Assembly (NCBI GenBank): GCA_002729525.1 | Contig: PBYI01000022.1 | Coordinates: 1 to 33,904 of the forward strand | Direction: 5' to 3' | DNA from: Nocardioides sp. | Lineage (GTDB): Bacteria > Actinomycetota > Actinomycetes > Propionibacteriales > Nocardioidaceae | Length of the DNA: 33,904 nt | Shown: in pieces, positions 1-6,506 of the stretch | Position numbering within the stretch: position 1 is the first letter of the stretch | Layout: each line of letters begins with the position of its first letter | Position numbers and translations under genes: made by a program | The notes under the pieces: generated by a model | Seen by the model: only the letters and a program-made list of their open reading frames with translations | What the model was told of the DNA's origin: nothing | The model's database searches: none

Positions 1-805
1 GACGCCCGGCCCCGTCCGCCTGGAAGTCGAGGGCAACCTGCCCGCGGGCGAGGTCGCCGAGGGCCTTGGCGCGGCGTACGCCGAGCGGGTCGTCCGACCC
101 GGCGTCCTTGAGGGCTGCGGCGCCGGCGCGGAGGGCGTCCTCCAGGTCGAGGGCGTCGTCCAGATCGAGCAGCGCATCGATGCTGACGAGGCCGTGCCTG
201 GCCTGGTCGAGGTCGACGATCACGTCCCGGTGGTCCGACGGATCGTCGGCCAGCAGCTCGGGCGCGAAGCGCACGAAGGCCTCGTCGACGGTCCGGTCGA
301 TCTGCGCGAGCGTGGTGCGGGCGGCAGCCCAGGCGAGCTGCGCGTCGACGTACGCCGCACCCGCCTCGGGGAGCGTGCACGTCGCAGCCGCGATCTTCCT
401 CGCCTTCCACAGCGGCAGGTCGAGCGCGGTCACCCGCGACCAGATGCGGGGCAGCCGGTAGCGGAGCTCGATGAGTTCACCGACGTACCGCGACCCGGAC
501 TGGCGAGAGAGGCCGAGGGCGGCGGCGATCTCGTAGGCCTCGTCCTCCTCCACCACCGGTGCCCCCGGGCCGGCAAGGTGGAGCGCCTGACTCCCGAACC
601 GGTCCCTGGTCATCTGGTCGAGGTGCTCGTCGGCCCATTCCTCGGCAGCGCGGTCCTCGGGGAGCTGGCGGGCGGCAACCCACTCCAGAACGGCGTACGC
701 CTCGGTCAGCGCGGCCTGCTTCTTGACCTCAGCAGCAGCCCTGACGGCAGCGACCAGACCGACGGGAGTCGGCTCGTTGTCCCAGGTCAGGATCGCTTTT
801 CGCAT
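1..805 (-). CDS. DUF222 / HNH endonuclease-family protein, 5' part (truncated by window edge)
   Basis: This minus-strand frame is open from ATG at 803-805 to the window edge, giving about 268 residues without a stop. The protein begins MRKAILTWDNEP and carries segments typical of the actinobacterial DUF222 (13E12-type) family: LAGPGAPVVEEDEAYEIAAA, then a stretch around SGSRYVGELIELRYRLPRIW, then WKARKIAAAT. Members usually end in an HNH nuclease domain; that part would lie beyond position 1 and cannot be seen. They are common, often multicopy, and of unclear role. A -10-like TACAAT (812-817) sits exactly 6 nt before the ATG, which predicts a leaderless mRNA and supports this start. The plus-strand frames here are antisense shadows. 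Confidence is high for a real gene and moderate for the nuclease assignment. Confidence 0.82.
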   Translation of the reverse strand, partial: MRKAILTWDNEPTPVGLVAAVRAAAEVKKQAALTEAYAVLEWVAARQLPEDRAAEEWADEHLDQMTRDRFGSQALHLAGPGAPVVEEDEAYEIAAALGLSRQSGSRYVGELIELRYRLPRIWSRVTALDLPLWKARKIAAATCTLPEAGAAYVDAQLAWAAARTTLAQIDRTVDEAFVRFAPELLADDPSDHRDVIVDLDQARHGLVSIDALLDLDDALDLEDALRAGAAALKDAGSDDPLGVRRAKALGDLARGQVALDFQADGAGR

Positions 806-811
806 GTCTCG

Positions 812-838
812 ATTGTAGGTGCGACCACCGACAGTCGA
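812..838 (-). promoter_or_regulatory. Predicted promoter of the DUF222 gene, leaderless
   Basis: On the minus strand a -10-like TACAAT (812-817) is preceded, 15 bp upstream, by TCGACT (833-838). The start codon A (805) is 7 nt downstream of the -10 box, where transcription would begin. No Shine-Dalgarno sequence can fit, so translation is probably leaderless. Confidence 0.5.
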
Positions 839-888
839 CCCTGGCGCAGAGGACTCCTGTGGATGCGGTTCGCGGTCGGCTGTCCGGG

Positions 889-969
889 GTTTCGACTTCC
901 TCCCTCGCTGGCGCTCGGTCGGGCTCAACCACCGGAGCCGTCTGGCGCTCGGTCGGGCTCGACCACCGG
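889..969. repeat. Intergenic direct repeat, two 27-bp copies
   Basis: Positions 909-935 and 943-969 are 27-bp copies differing at one base (927 versus 961), with a 34-bp period. Each reads TGGCGCTCGGTCGGGCTC followed by AACCACCGG or GACCACCGG. The stretch from 889 (GTTTCGACTTCC) leads into the first copy. From memory, similar sequences are scattered between genes in Nocardioides-type genomes, so this may be a dispersed intergenic repeat family; that is not checked here. Confidence 0.65.
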
Positions 970-986
970 TGCGCGGTGGTCGGGCT
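956..986 (-). terminator. Hairpin downstream of cheB, possible terminator
   Basis: Arms 956-967 and 975-986 pair with two G-T wobbles around a 7-nt loop; the core GACCACC/GGTGGTC (961-967/975-981) is perfect. It begins about 20 nt beyond the cheB stop on the minus strand. It has no U tract, which is usual for actinobacterial terminators. It overlaps the second copy of the direct repeat, so the repeat itself may supply the terminator. Confidence 0.5.
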
Positions 987-1006
987 GGACCGCCCGGGGC
1001 AGTCAC

Positions 1007-2179
1007 TCAGCGGCGGATCACGTCGACGCGGTCGGAACCGAAGGCGGTGCGCGGGAGGCCGGTGGTGGTGCCGTTCGCGGTCCCGTTGGTGACGGCACCG
1101 TTCGTGTGGCCGTTGGTGTTGACCCGCAGCCCGGAGGCGGCGGCGAGGGTGGCGAGGCGGGCGGAGATCGCGTTGAGCGGGAGCACCTCGTGCGCCAGGC
1201 CGGCCTGGGCCACGGCGCCGGGCATGCCCCAGACCACCGACGACGCCTCGTCCTGCACGACGACCCGGCCGCCGACGAGGGAGGCGGAGCGGCAGCCCTC
1301 GCGGCCGTCGGAGCCCATGCCGGTGAGCACGAGGACGACGACGCCGGCGCCGTACACCGAGACGGCCGAGCGGATCAGCGGGTCGGCGGCGGGGCGGCAG
1401 AAGTTCTCCTTCGGCCCCTGGTCGAGGGTGGCCCGTACGACGCCCGCGGATCGCGACAGCCGCAGGTGGTAGTCGCCGGGCGCGACGAGCACCCGGCCGG
1501 GCTCGACCACGTCGCCCTCCGCCGCCTCGGTGACCGTGAGCGGGCAGATCGAGTCCAGCCGCTGGGCGAACTGCGTGGTGAAGACGGGTGGCATGTGCTG
1601 GGCGACCACGACCGGCAGCGCGAACCCCGGCGGGAGCCCCCGCAGCACCGTGGACAGCGCCTCCGGGCCGCCGGTCGAGCAGGCGACGACGAGCACGCGC
1701 GGTCGGGCCCCCTGGGCGGCCGCGACCGGTACCGGGGCGGGCCGCGCGGCCGGCGCGGTCGACCCGACGACCTTGCGCGCACCCGCGAGCGCGCGCACCC
1801 GCGGGAGCAGCTGCTCGGCGACCGTCGCCTTCGACGCCGCGAGACTGCCGGTGCCGGTGGGCTTGGCGACGTAGTCGGACGCACCCCGGGAGAGCGCCTT
1901 GAGCGTCGTCGTCGCACCGCGTTCGGTGAGCGTGCTGAACATGATGACCGGCAGCCGCGGCTTGGACTCGTGGATGCGCGAGAGCGCCCCGAGCCCGTCG
2001 AGGTTGGGCATCTCGACGTCGAGCACGACCACGTCGGGGTCGAGCGCCTCGACCTTCTCGACGGCGTCCAGACCGTCGACGGCGGCGCCGCACACCTCCA
2101 CGTCGTCGGCTGACCCGAGCACGTCGGAGACCAGCCGCCACAGGAGCGCGGAGTCGTCGACGACGAGCACTCGGATCAC
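1007..2179 (-). CDS. cheB: Chemotaxis methylesterase/glutamine deamidase CheB
   Basis: The 390-residue protein has a receiver domain (about 1-120; D8, D9, phospho-acceptor D54, K106) joined by an Ala/Pro-rich linker to a CheB methylesterase domain (about 160-350). The catalytic triad is visible: S168 in ACSTGGPEAL, H195 in VAQHMPP, and D291 in TGMGSDGREG. CheB removes methyl groups from receptor glutamates, opposing CheR. A low-complexity tail rich in Asn/Gly/Thr follows the catalytic domain. I chose GTG at 2177-2179 because translation from there begins exactly at the receiver strand (VIRVLVVDD) and lies 7 nt from a sigma-28-type -10 box. The longer in-frame extension to 2422 runs through the divergent cheR and is not real. 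It is divergent from cheR, its functional antagonist. Confidence 0.95.
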   Translation of the reverse strand: MIRVLVVDDSALLWRLVSDVLGSADDVEVCGAAVDGLDAVEKVEALDPDVVVLDVEMPNLDGLGALSRIHESKPRLPVIMFSTLTERGATTTLKALSRGASDYVAKPTGTGSLAASKATVAEQLLPRVRALAGARKVVGSTAPAARPAPVPVAAAQGARPRVLVVACSTGGPEALSTVLRGLPPGFALPVVVAQHMPPVFTTQFAQRLDSICPLTVTEAAEGDVVEPGRVLVAPGDYHLRLSRSAGVVRATLDQGPKENFCRPAADPLIRSAVSVYGAGVVVLVLTGMGSDGREGCRSASLVGGRVVVQDEASSVVWGMPGAVAQAGLAHEVLPLNAISARLATLAAASGLRVNTNGHTNGAVTNGTANGTTTGLPRTAFGSDRVDVIRR

Positions 2180-2186
2180 GCCGTAC

Positions 2187-2214
2187 CGATCGGCAAAGTC
2201 CACCGAAAGGTGAG
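2187..2214 (-). promoter_or_regulatory. Sigma-28-type promoter of cheB
   Basis: On the minus strand CTCA (2211-2214) is followed after exactly 16 bp by GCCGATCG (2187-2194), then 7 nt to the GTG start of cheB. In the usual sigma-28 alignment this reads TCACCTTT-N11-GCCGATCG, against TAAAGTTT-N11-GCCGATAA in enterics. The predicted transcript begins at or next to the start codon, so cheB is probably translated from a leaderless mRNA. Confidence 0.7.
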
Positions 2215-2233
2215 GGATACCCGGCCCGAACGC

Positions 2234-2261
2234 CTCAGGTCCGGCCGTCGGTGGGCGATCG
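2234..2261 (+). promoter_or_regulatory. Sigma-28-type promoter of cheR
   Basis: CTCA (2234-2237), a 16-bp spacer and GGCGATCG (2254-2261) are followed by 7 nt and a GTG (2269). It lies back-to-back with the cheB promoter; only 19 bp separate the two CTCA boxes. The -10 box has one change from GCCGATCG. The 7-nt spacing predicts a leaderless cheR mRNA and favours the downstream GTG as the start. Confidence 0.7.
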
Positions 2262-2268
2262 GACCCTC

Positions 2269-3270
2269 GTGATCTCCACCGCCAGCTTCGACTTCGTGGC
2301 CGACCTGCAGCGCCGCGAGACGGCCATGCGCTGCGAACCCGGCAAGGAGTACCTCGTCGAGGCGCGGCTCCTGCCGCTCGCCCGAGAGGCGGGCTACGAG
2401 GACGTCGACGCGTACGTCGCACGGTTGCGCGTCGACGCCGCCGCGCGCGCCGACGCCGTCGACGCCCTCACCATCAACGAGACGTCGTGGTTCCGCGACC
2501 TCGCGCCGTACCAGACCTTCACCGACACGATGCTCCCCGCGCTCCTGGAGTCGCGGGCGCACGTGCGTCATCTCGAGCTGTGGTCGGCGGCCTGCTCCAG
2601 CGGCCAGGAGGCCTACTCGCTGGCGATGCTGCTGCGGGAGAACCTGCCGCCGGGGTGGACGGCCACCATCCACGCCACCGACGTCTCCCGCGCGATGCTC
2701 ACGCGGGTCAAGGCCGGTCGCTACTCCCAGGTCGAGATGAACCGCGGCATGCCGGCCACCCGGCTGGTGCGCTGGTTCGAGCGGGCCGGCAGCGAGTGGC
2801 AGGTCTCGGAGGAACTGCGCTCGATGATCACGACCGAGCAGCTCAACCTGGCGGCGCCCTTCCCGCCGATGCGCCGGTTCGACGTCGTGTTCCTGCGCAA
2901 CGTGCTCATCTACTTCGACGCCCAGACCAAGTCCGACATCCTCCGCCGGGTGCACCACACCGTCGCCCCCGACGGGTTCCTGCTGCTCGGCACCAGCGAG
3001 TACGCGCTCGACGCGGGCCCCGGCTGGCAGCGCGAGGTGTCGGGCAAGACCTGGATGCACCGGCCCGAGGGCGCGCGACCCGCGACGCCCGCGGCCGGTG
3101 CCGCAGGACCGGCCGGCGTCCGGGGGGGCGCCGGCTCCGCACCCGCTCGACCGTTGGCGACCACCGTCCCGGCGACGGCGACCGCGTCCTTCTCCTCGAC
3201 CCTCGGCACCGTCGCCCGGGCCGGGACCGGCGCCACCCTCCCCACCTCGCTCACCCCCCAAGGAGCCTGA
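2269..3270 (+). CDS. cheR: Chemotaxis protein methyltransferase CheR
   Basis: This 333-residue protein has the CheR layout: a small N-terminal helical domain (to about 70) and a SAM-dependent methyltransferase domain. Visible motifs are ALTINETSWFRD (N-E-T-x-F-R-D type), the SAM-binding loop LWSAACSSGQEAYSLAM (family form AASTGEEPYS), IHATDVS and FLRNVLIYFD. It methylates receptor glutamates using S-adenosylmethionine. After about residue 270 comes a Pro/Ala/Thr-rich tail of some 65 residues with no recognised domain. GTG at 2269 is preferred because it lies 7 nt after the promoter -10 box; an in-frame GTG at 2251 falls just upstream of that -10 box. It heads a unit with the cheY-like and cheX-like genes. 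Confidence 0.93.
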   Translation: MISTASFDFVADLQRRETAMRCEPGKEYLVEARLLPLAREAGYEDVDAYVARLRVDAAARADAVDALTINETSWFRDLAPYQTFTDTMLPALLESRAHVRHLELWSAACSSGQEAYSLAMLLRENLPPGWTATIHATDVSRAMLTRVKAGRYSQVEMNRGMPATRLVRWFERAGSEWQVSEELRSMITTEQLNLAAPFPPMRRFDVVFLRNVLIYFDAQTKSDILRRVHHTVAPDGFLLLGTSEYALDAGPGWQREVSGKTWMHRPEGARPATPAAGAAGPAGVRGGAGSAPARPLATTVPATATASFSSTLGTVARAGTGATLPTSLTPQGA

Positions 3271-3272
3271 CC

Positions 3273-3656
3273 GTGCACGCCCTGATCATCGACGACTCCA
3301 CGACCATGCGGTCGATCCTGCGCCGCATCGTCACCGGTCTCGGCTACACCACCGCCGAGGCGGGTGACGGACAGCAGGCGCTCGACCAGATGGAGGCCGG
3401 GCCGCTCCCCGACCTCTGCCTCATCGACTGGAACATGCCGGTCATGGACGGCTACACGTTCGTGACCCGGGTGCGCGACCGCGAGGAGTGGCGAGACGTC
3501 ACGCTGATGATGGTCACCACCGAGAGCGAGCACAACCAGATCGTCCGTGCTCTGGCGGCCGGCGCCCACGAGTACGTCATCAAGCCCTTCACGCCGGACG
3601 CCATCATCGAGAAGCTCGACCTGCTCGGGCTCGTCCCCCAGGAGGCGACGGCATGA
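3273..3656 (+). CDS. cheY: CheY-like single-domain response regulator
   Basis: A 127-residue stand-alone receiver domain: acidic pair D7-D8, phospho-acceptor D52 in CLIDWNMPVMDGY, a TT pair in MMVTTES and the lysine of VIKPF. No output domain follows, so it should act by binding a partner, most likely the flagellar switch. The start is GTG at 3273, with AAGGAG at 3260-3265 ideally spaced 7 nt upstream. Its stop overlaps the next ATG by 4 nt (ATGA), so it is translationally coupled to the cheX-like gene, whose product probably dephosphorylates it. A second CheY-like protein lies at 4253. Which of the two contacts the motor cannot be decided from sequence. Confidence 0.93.
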   Translation: MHALIIDDSTTMRSILRRIVTGLGYTTAEAGDGQQALDQMEAGPLPDLCLIDWNMPVMDGYTFVTRVRDREEWRDVTLMMVTTESEHNQIVRALAAGAHEYVIKPFTPDAIIEKLDLLGLVPQEATA

Positions 3657-4153
3657 CCACCACCACCGACACCCCCGTCGACACGGTCGTTCGCGTCGAG
3701 GACGTCCGCGCCCTCCTCGACGGCGTCTGGGAGAGCTTCCTCGGCGCCGAGGAGCCGCTGCTCACCGCGGCGCTGCCGGCCCACCTCGGCGGCTGGACCG
3801 CCGCGGTCTCGGTGACCGGCACGTGGCGCGCGCAGATCACCATCGAGGTGGTCGACCCGCTCGCCCGCTTGGTCACCGCCCACATGCTCGGGCGCGACGA
3901 GGAGCCGGCGGTCGAGGACGTCCGCGACGCCCTCGGCGAGCTGGTCAACATGGTCGGCGGCAACATCAAGTCGCTGCACCACGGCACCGCGATGCTCTCG
4001 CTGCCCTGGGTCGGGTACGGCGAGGACGCGCCGCCGCCGCTGCTGCGCGAGACCTGCCGCCTCGACCTGACCTGGCGCGGGCTGCCGCTCCGGGTCCTCG
4101 TGCACGTCTCCGCCTCGGCGGCCGCGGCCGACGAGCGCCGGCACAGCGGCTGA
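3653..4153 (+). CDS. cheX: CheX-like chemotaxis phosphatase
   Basis: A 166-residue protein with the CheX/CheC/FliY signature: D-A-L-G-E-L-V-N (pattern D/S-x3-E-x2-N) within a segment reading ELVNMVGGNIKS, followed by a Pro some 19 residues later. In this family the Glu/Asn pair catalyses dephosphorylation of CheY-P. Only one such motif is seen, as in CheX; CheC has two. The ATG overlaps the preceding cheY stop by 4 nt, which fits a regulator-phosphatase pair. There is no membrane segment or signal peptide, so it should be cytoplasmic. The family assignment is firm; calling it CheX rather than CheC rests on size and the single motif. Confidence 0.8.
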   Translation: MTTTTDTPVDTVVRVEDVRALLDGVWESFLGAEEPLLTAALPAHLGGWTAAVSVTGTWRAQITIEVVDPLARLVTAHMLGRDEEPAVEDVRDALGELVNMVGGNIKSLHHGTAMLSLPWVGYGEDAPPPLLRETCRLDLTWRGLPLRVLVHVSASAAAADERRHSG

Positions 4154-4252
4154 GCGCCACCGGCCGACAACCAGCACCAGCACCAGCCAGACCACTGCTC
4201 CCGGGGCACCGGACGCCCCTGCTCGCCAGACCCCCACACCACGGAGGCCGCC

Positions 4253-4624
4253 ATGAAGATCCTGATCGTCGACGACAGCCGCGTCATGCGCCAGATCGTC
4301 ATCCGCACCCTGCGCCAGGCCGGCCTCGGCGACCACGCGGTCGTCGAGGGAGGCGACGGCCGTGAGGGCCTCGGCCTCGTGCAGGCCGAGAACCCCGACA
4401 TCGTGCTGTCGGACTGGAACATGCCCGAGATGAGCGGCATCGACTTCCTGCAGGCCGTGCGCGCCTCCGGCAGCACCGTGCCGTTCGGCTTCGTCACCTC
4501 GGAGGGCTCGCCGGAGATGCGCTCGCGCGCCGAGGCCGCGGGCGCCCAGTTCCTCATCGCCAAGCCGTTCACGCCCGAGGTCTTCGCCGATGCCATCGGC
4601 GGCGCCCTCGGCGCGCTCCACTAG
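4253..4624 (+). CDS. CheY-like response regulator (second copy)
   Basis: A 123-residue receiver-only protein with D7-D8, phospho-acceptor D54 (VLSDWNMPEMSG), FVTSEGS and IAKPFTPE. It is clearly a paralogue of the regulator at 3273 but differs through most of its length. GGAGG before the ATG gives good translation signals. It is separated by 99 nt from the cheX-like gene (a weak GGGGC/GCCCC hairpin lies in this gap) and by about 50 nt from the next gene. The S-x-D-W-N-M-P form of the phosphorylation loop is shared by both copies. It probably belongs to the cheR unit. Confidence 0.92.
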   Translation: MKILIVDDSRVMRQIVIRTLRQAGLGDHAVVEGGDGREGLGLVQAENPDIVLSDWNMPEMSGIDFLQAVRASGSTVPFGFVTSEGSPEMRSRAEAAGAQFLIAKPFTPEVFADAIGGALGALH

Positions 4625-4676
4625 TCCCGACCCGTCCCGACGAACCCGTCACGACGACCGACCCGAGGAGGTCAGC

Positions 4677-5183
4677 ATGTCGCTCTCCACCGCCCTGACC
4701 GGGCTCACGGTGCACCTGCCTGCACCCAAGCAGCTGCGTGACCTCCTGGCCGACCTGCTCGGCCGCGACGTCTCGCTGCGCCCCTCGCCGCCCTTCGCGG
4801 TGAGCCCGATGTACCCCGCGAGCATCGGCACGTTCGTCGACGACCAGCTGCGCATCCGCGCCGCGATCGCCTACGACGTCCCGCTGTCGGCGTACGTCGG
4901 TGCCGCGCTCGCGCTGGTGCCGGCCAGCGGGGCGGAGACCGCGATCGCGGACGCAGAGCTCGGCGAGACCATCAGCGAGGGCCTGTCGGAGGTCTTCAAC
5001 GTGATGGCGTCGATGTTCAACATCGAGGGCTCCGAGCACCTGCGGCTCTACCAGGCCCACCTCACCGGCCAGCAGCTCCCGCACGACGCGCGCGCCCGCA
5101 CCCAGGTGCTCGGCCGGCGCGAGGACTTCGCCGTCGAGGTCGCCGGCTACGGCACCGGCCGGGTCGCGATCGTCCTCACCTAG
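4677..5183 (+). CDS. Distant CheX/CheC-like protein of unknown function
   Basis: A 168-residue cytoplasmic protein with no close family I can name. Residues near ISEGLSEVFNVMASMFN show an E-x2-N arrangement (S-x2-S-E-V-F-N) in a helix, resembling the CheX/CheC/FliY active-site helix. An N-terminal half rich in beta-type sequence and a C-terminal strand pattern fit that fold. If so, it would be a second CheY-P phosphatase or an inactive relative. The ATG at 4677 is preceded by GAGGAGG, a strong Shine-Dalgarno sequence. It is the last gene before a strong hairpin at 5220 and directly follows the second cheY, which makes a cheY-phosphatase pair plausible. The fold assignment is by eye and tentative. 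Confidence 0.6.
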   Translation: MSLSTALTGLTVHLPAPKQLRDLLADLLGRDVSLRPSPPFAVSPMYPASIGTFVDDQLRIRAAIAYDVPLSAYVGAALALVPASGAETAIADAELGETISEGLSEVFNVMASMFNIEGSEHLRLYQAHLTGQQLPHDARARTQVLGRREDFAVEVAGYGTGRVAIVLT

Positions 5184-5219
5184 GGGCCGACCGCACCCCC
5201 AGCCCCACTCAGGAGCCCT

Positions 5220-5252
5220 GGGCACCACCGCGCCACCGGCGCCGTGGTGCCC
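5220..5252 (+). terminator. Strong terminator-like hairpin ending the cheR unit
   Basis: GGGCACCAC (5220-5228) pairs with GTGGTGCCC (5244-5252). Inside it, after one C-C mismatch, GCGCC (5230-5234) pairs with GGCGC (5238-5242) around a 3-nt loop. That is 14 base pairs in all. It lies about 35 nt after the preceding stop and just before the flgB promoter, so it should insulate the two units. Confidence 0.65.
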
Positions 5253-5276
5253 GTCGGCATTTCTCCGACGGTTCTG

Positions 5277-5304
5277 CTCAGGTCCTCCCCCGGCACGCCG
5301 ATCG
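5277..5304 (+). promoter_or_regulatory. Sigma-28-type promoter of the flgB-flgE unit
   Basis: CTCA (5277-5280), a 16-bp spacer starting GGTCC, and a perfect GCCGATCG (5297-5304). Transcription should start near 5312, leaving a leader of about 70 nt before flgB, unlike the leaderless cheB, cheR and fliM promoters. It would drive flgB through flgE, about 10.8 kb. Confidence 0.7.
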
Positions 5305-5312
5305 CAGCCTGT

Positions 5313-5327
5313 GAGCAGGGACTGCTC
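5313..5327 (+). promoter_or_regulatory. 5'-terminal hairpin with GGA loop (possible CsrA site)
   Basis: GAGCAG (5313-5318) pairs perfectly with CTGCTC (5322-5327), leaving GGA as the loop, right at the predicted 5' end of the flgB transcript. CsrA recognises GGA in hairpin loops and usually also at the Shine-Dalgarno sequence; the flgB Shine-Dalgarno GAGAGGAG contains a second GGA. The assignment to CsrA is inferred from shape only. Confidence 0.35.
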
Positions 5328-5383
5328 GCCAGGTCGCCGACGGAACGGCAAACGCTCGCCTCACCCGCGAGAGGAGCCCCGTC

Positions 5384-5776
5384 GTGTCCGTCCCGTCCTA
5401 CGCCGTGTCCGACCCCGTGTCGTCGGTCCTCGGCTACGCCCTCGACGGCCTGGCCCTGCGCCAGCGCACCATCGCCAACAACCTGGCCAACCTCGACACC
5501 CCGCAGTTCCGGGCCACCGCCGTCGACTTCGAGAGCAGCCTCGCCTCGGTCCTCGGCACCGCCCGCGGCGCCTCCGGTGAGCAGCTCGCCGGCCGCCTGA
5601 CGGGCGCCGCCCCGGCGACCGCCCCGACCAACACCCCGGTCGGCGAGAACGGCAACAACGTCGACTTCCGCAAGGAGACGCTCGCCGCGATGCAGTCGCA
5701 GTTCCAGTACCAGATGATGTCGCGGGCGGTCAGCGACCGCTTCGACCTCGTCCGCACCGTGGCGCAGGCGACCTGA
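5384..5776 (+). CDS. flgB: Flagellar basal-body rod protein FlgB
   Basis: A 130-residue proximal rod protein. The diagnostic N-terminal helix motif [20 protein letters not shown] is at about residues 26-45 (family form NIANxxTPGY), and the C-terminal helix ([20 protein letters not shown]) matches the rod/hook D0 partner. It is exported by the flagellar type III system, so no signal peptide is expected or seen. The start is GTG at 5384 with GAGAGGAG upstream. It is the first gene of the long unit and overlaps flgC by 1 nt (TGATG). Confidence 0.93.
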   Translation: MSVPSYAVSDPVSSVLGYALDGLALRQRTIANNLANLDTPQFRATAVDFESSLASVLGTARGASGEQLAGRLTGAAPATAPTNTPVGENGNNVDFRKETLAAMQSQFQYQMMSRAVSDRFDLVRTVAQAT

Positions 5777-6165
5777 TGAGCGCCTTCGACGCCCTGCGGA
5801 TCGCCAACAGCAGCATGGGCATGCACCAGACCTGGCTCGACGCCCTGGCGCACAACATCTCCAACGTCGAGACCGCCCGCCCGACCACCGAGACCGCCTT
5901 CCAGGCCCAGCTCGTGGTGGCCGAGGCGCGCGAGGACGGCGGCGTCCGCGTCGCCGGGATCGACCTCGGCGACGCCGAGGGCCGACTGACCTACCAGCCC
6001 GACCACCCGCTCGCCGACGCCGACGGCTACGTGCGGATGCCGGACATCGACATGTCCGGCCAGATGACCGACCTGATCATGGCCCAGCGCGGCTTCCAGG
6101 CCTCGGCCCAGGTCACCAAGTACGCCCAGGAGACCTACACCACCGCCATCGGGATCGGGAGGTAG
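5776..6165 (+). CDS. flgC: Flagellar basal-body rod protein FlgC
   Basis: A 129-residue rod protein. The N-terminal motif [20 protein letters not shown] (family NxANxxT) and the C-terminal rod/hook signature around [20 protein letters not shown] followed by [12 protein letters not shown] are clear. It forms part of the proximal rod with FlgB. The usual central G-Y segment after the Asn motif is altered (ARPT rather than TPGY). It is coupled to flgB by a 1-nt overlap and is followed by fliE after 2 nt. Confidence 0.93.
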   Translation: MSAFDALRIANSSMGMHQTWLDALAHNISNVETARPTTETAFQAQLVVAEAREDGGVRVAGIDLGDAEGRLTYQPDHPLADADGYVRMPDIDMSGQMTDLIMAQRGFQASAQVTKYAQETYTTAIGIGR

Positions 6166-6167
6166 CG

Positions 6168-6506
6168 ATGAGCGTCAACGGCATCGAGGGCACCGGCTTC
6201 ACGCCGTACGCCGCGCCGCAGGTCGGAGGTCTCTCCGGACCCGCCGGCCCGTCGGGCGGCACCACCGGCGTCGGCTCGTCGTCCGGCCTCGACTTCGGCG
6301 ACATGGTCGTCGACGGCATCGACCGGCTCGACGGCGTCCAGCGCACCAGCGACAGGCTCGCGGTGCAGGCGGCGACCGGTGAGCTCGCGAACATCCACGA
6401 CTACACCATCGCCGCCACCCAGGCCGCGGTGACCACCCAGGTGACCGTCGCGGTCCGCAACAAGGCGGTCGAGGCGTTCAACGACATCATGCGGATGCAG
6501 GTCTGA
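6168..6506 (+). CDS. fliE: Flagellar hook-basal body complex protein FliE
   Basis: A 112-residue protein that joins the MS ring to the rod. The N-terminal half is a Gly/Ser/Pro-rich linker. The C-terminal half has the FliE pattern: [20 protein letters not shown] followed by [20 protein letters not shown], where the last helix is the family signature. The flgB-flgC-fliE order is conserved widely. It overlaps fliF by 1 nt. Confidence 0.92.
   Translation: MSVNGIEGTGFTPYAAPQVGGLSGPAGPSGGTTGVGSSSGLDFGDMVVDGIDRLDGVQRTSDRLAVQAATGELANIHDYTIAATQAAVTTQVTVAVRNKAVEAFNDIMRMQV

Noticed and set aside
194..2113. 639-codon plus-strand open frame
   Set aside because: It is antisense to the DUF222 gene and cheB, whose motifs are clear. 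Such long antisense frames are expected in GC-rich DNA.
5208..5235. Another CTCA (5208-5211) upstream of flgB
   Set aside because: No GCCGAT-type box occurs 16 bp downstream; the region forms a hairpin. The real candidate is at 5277.
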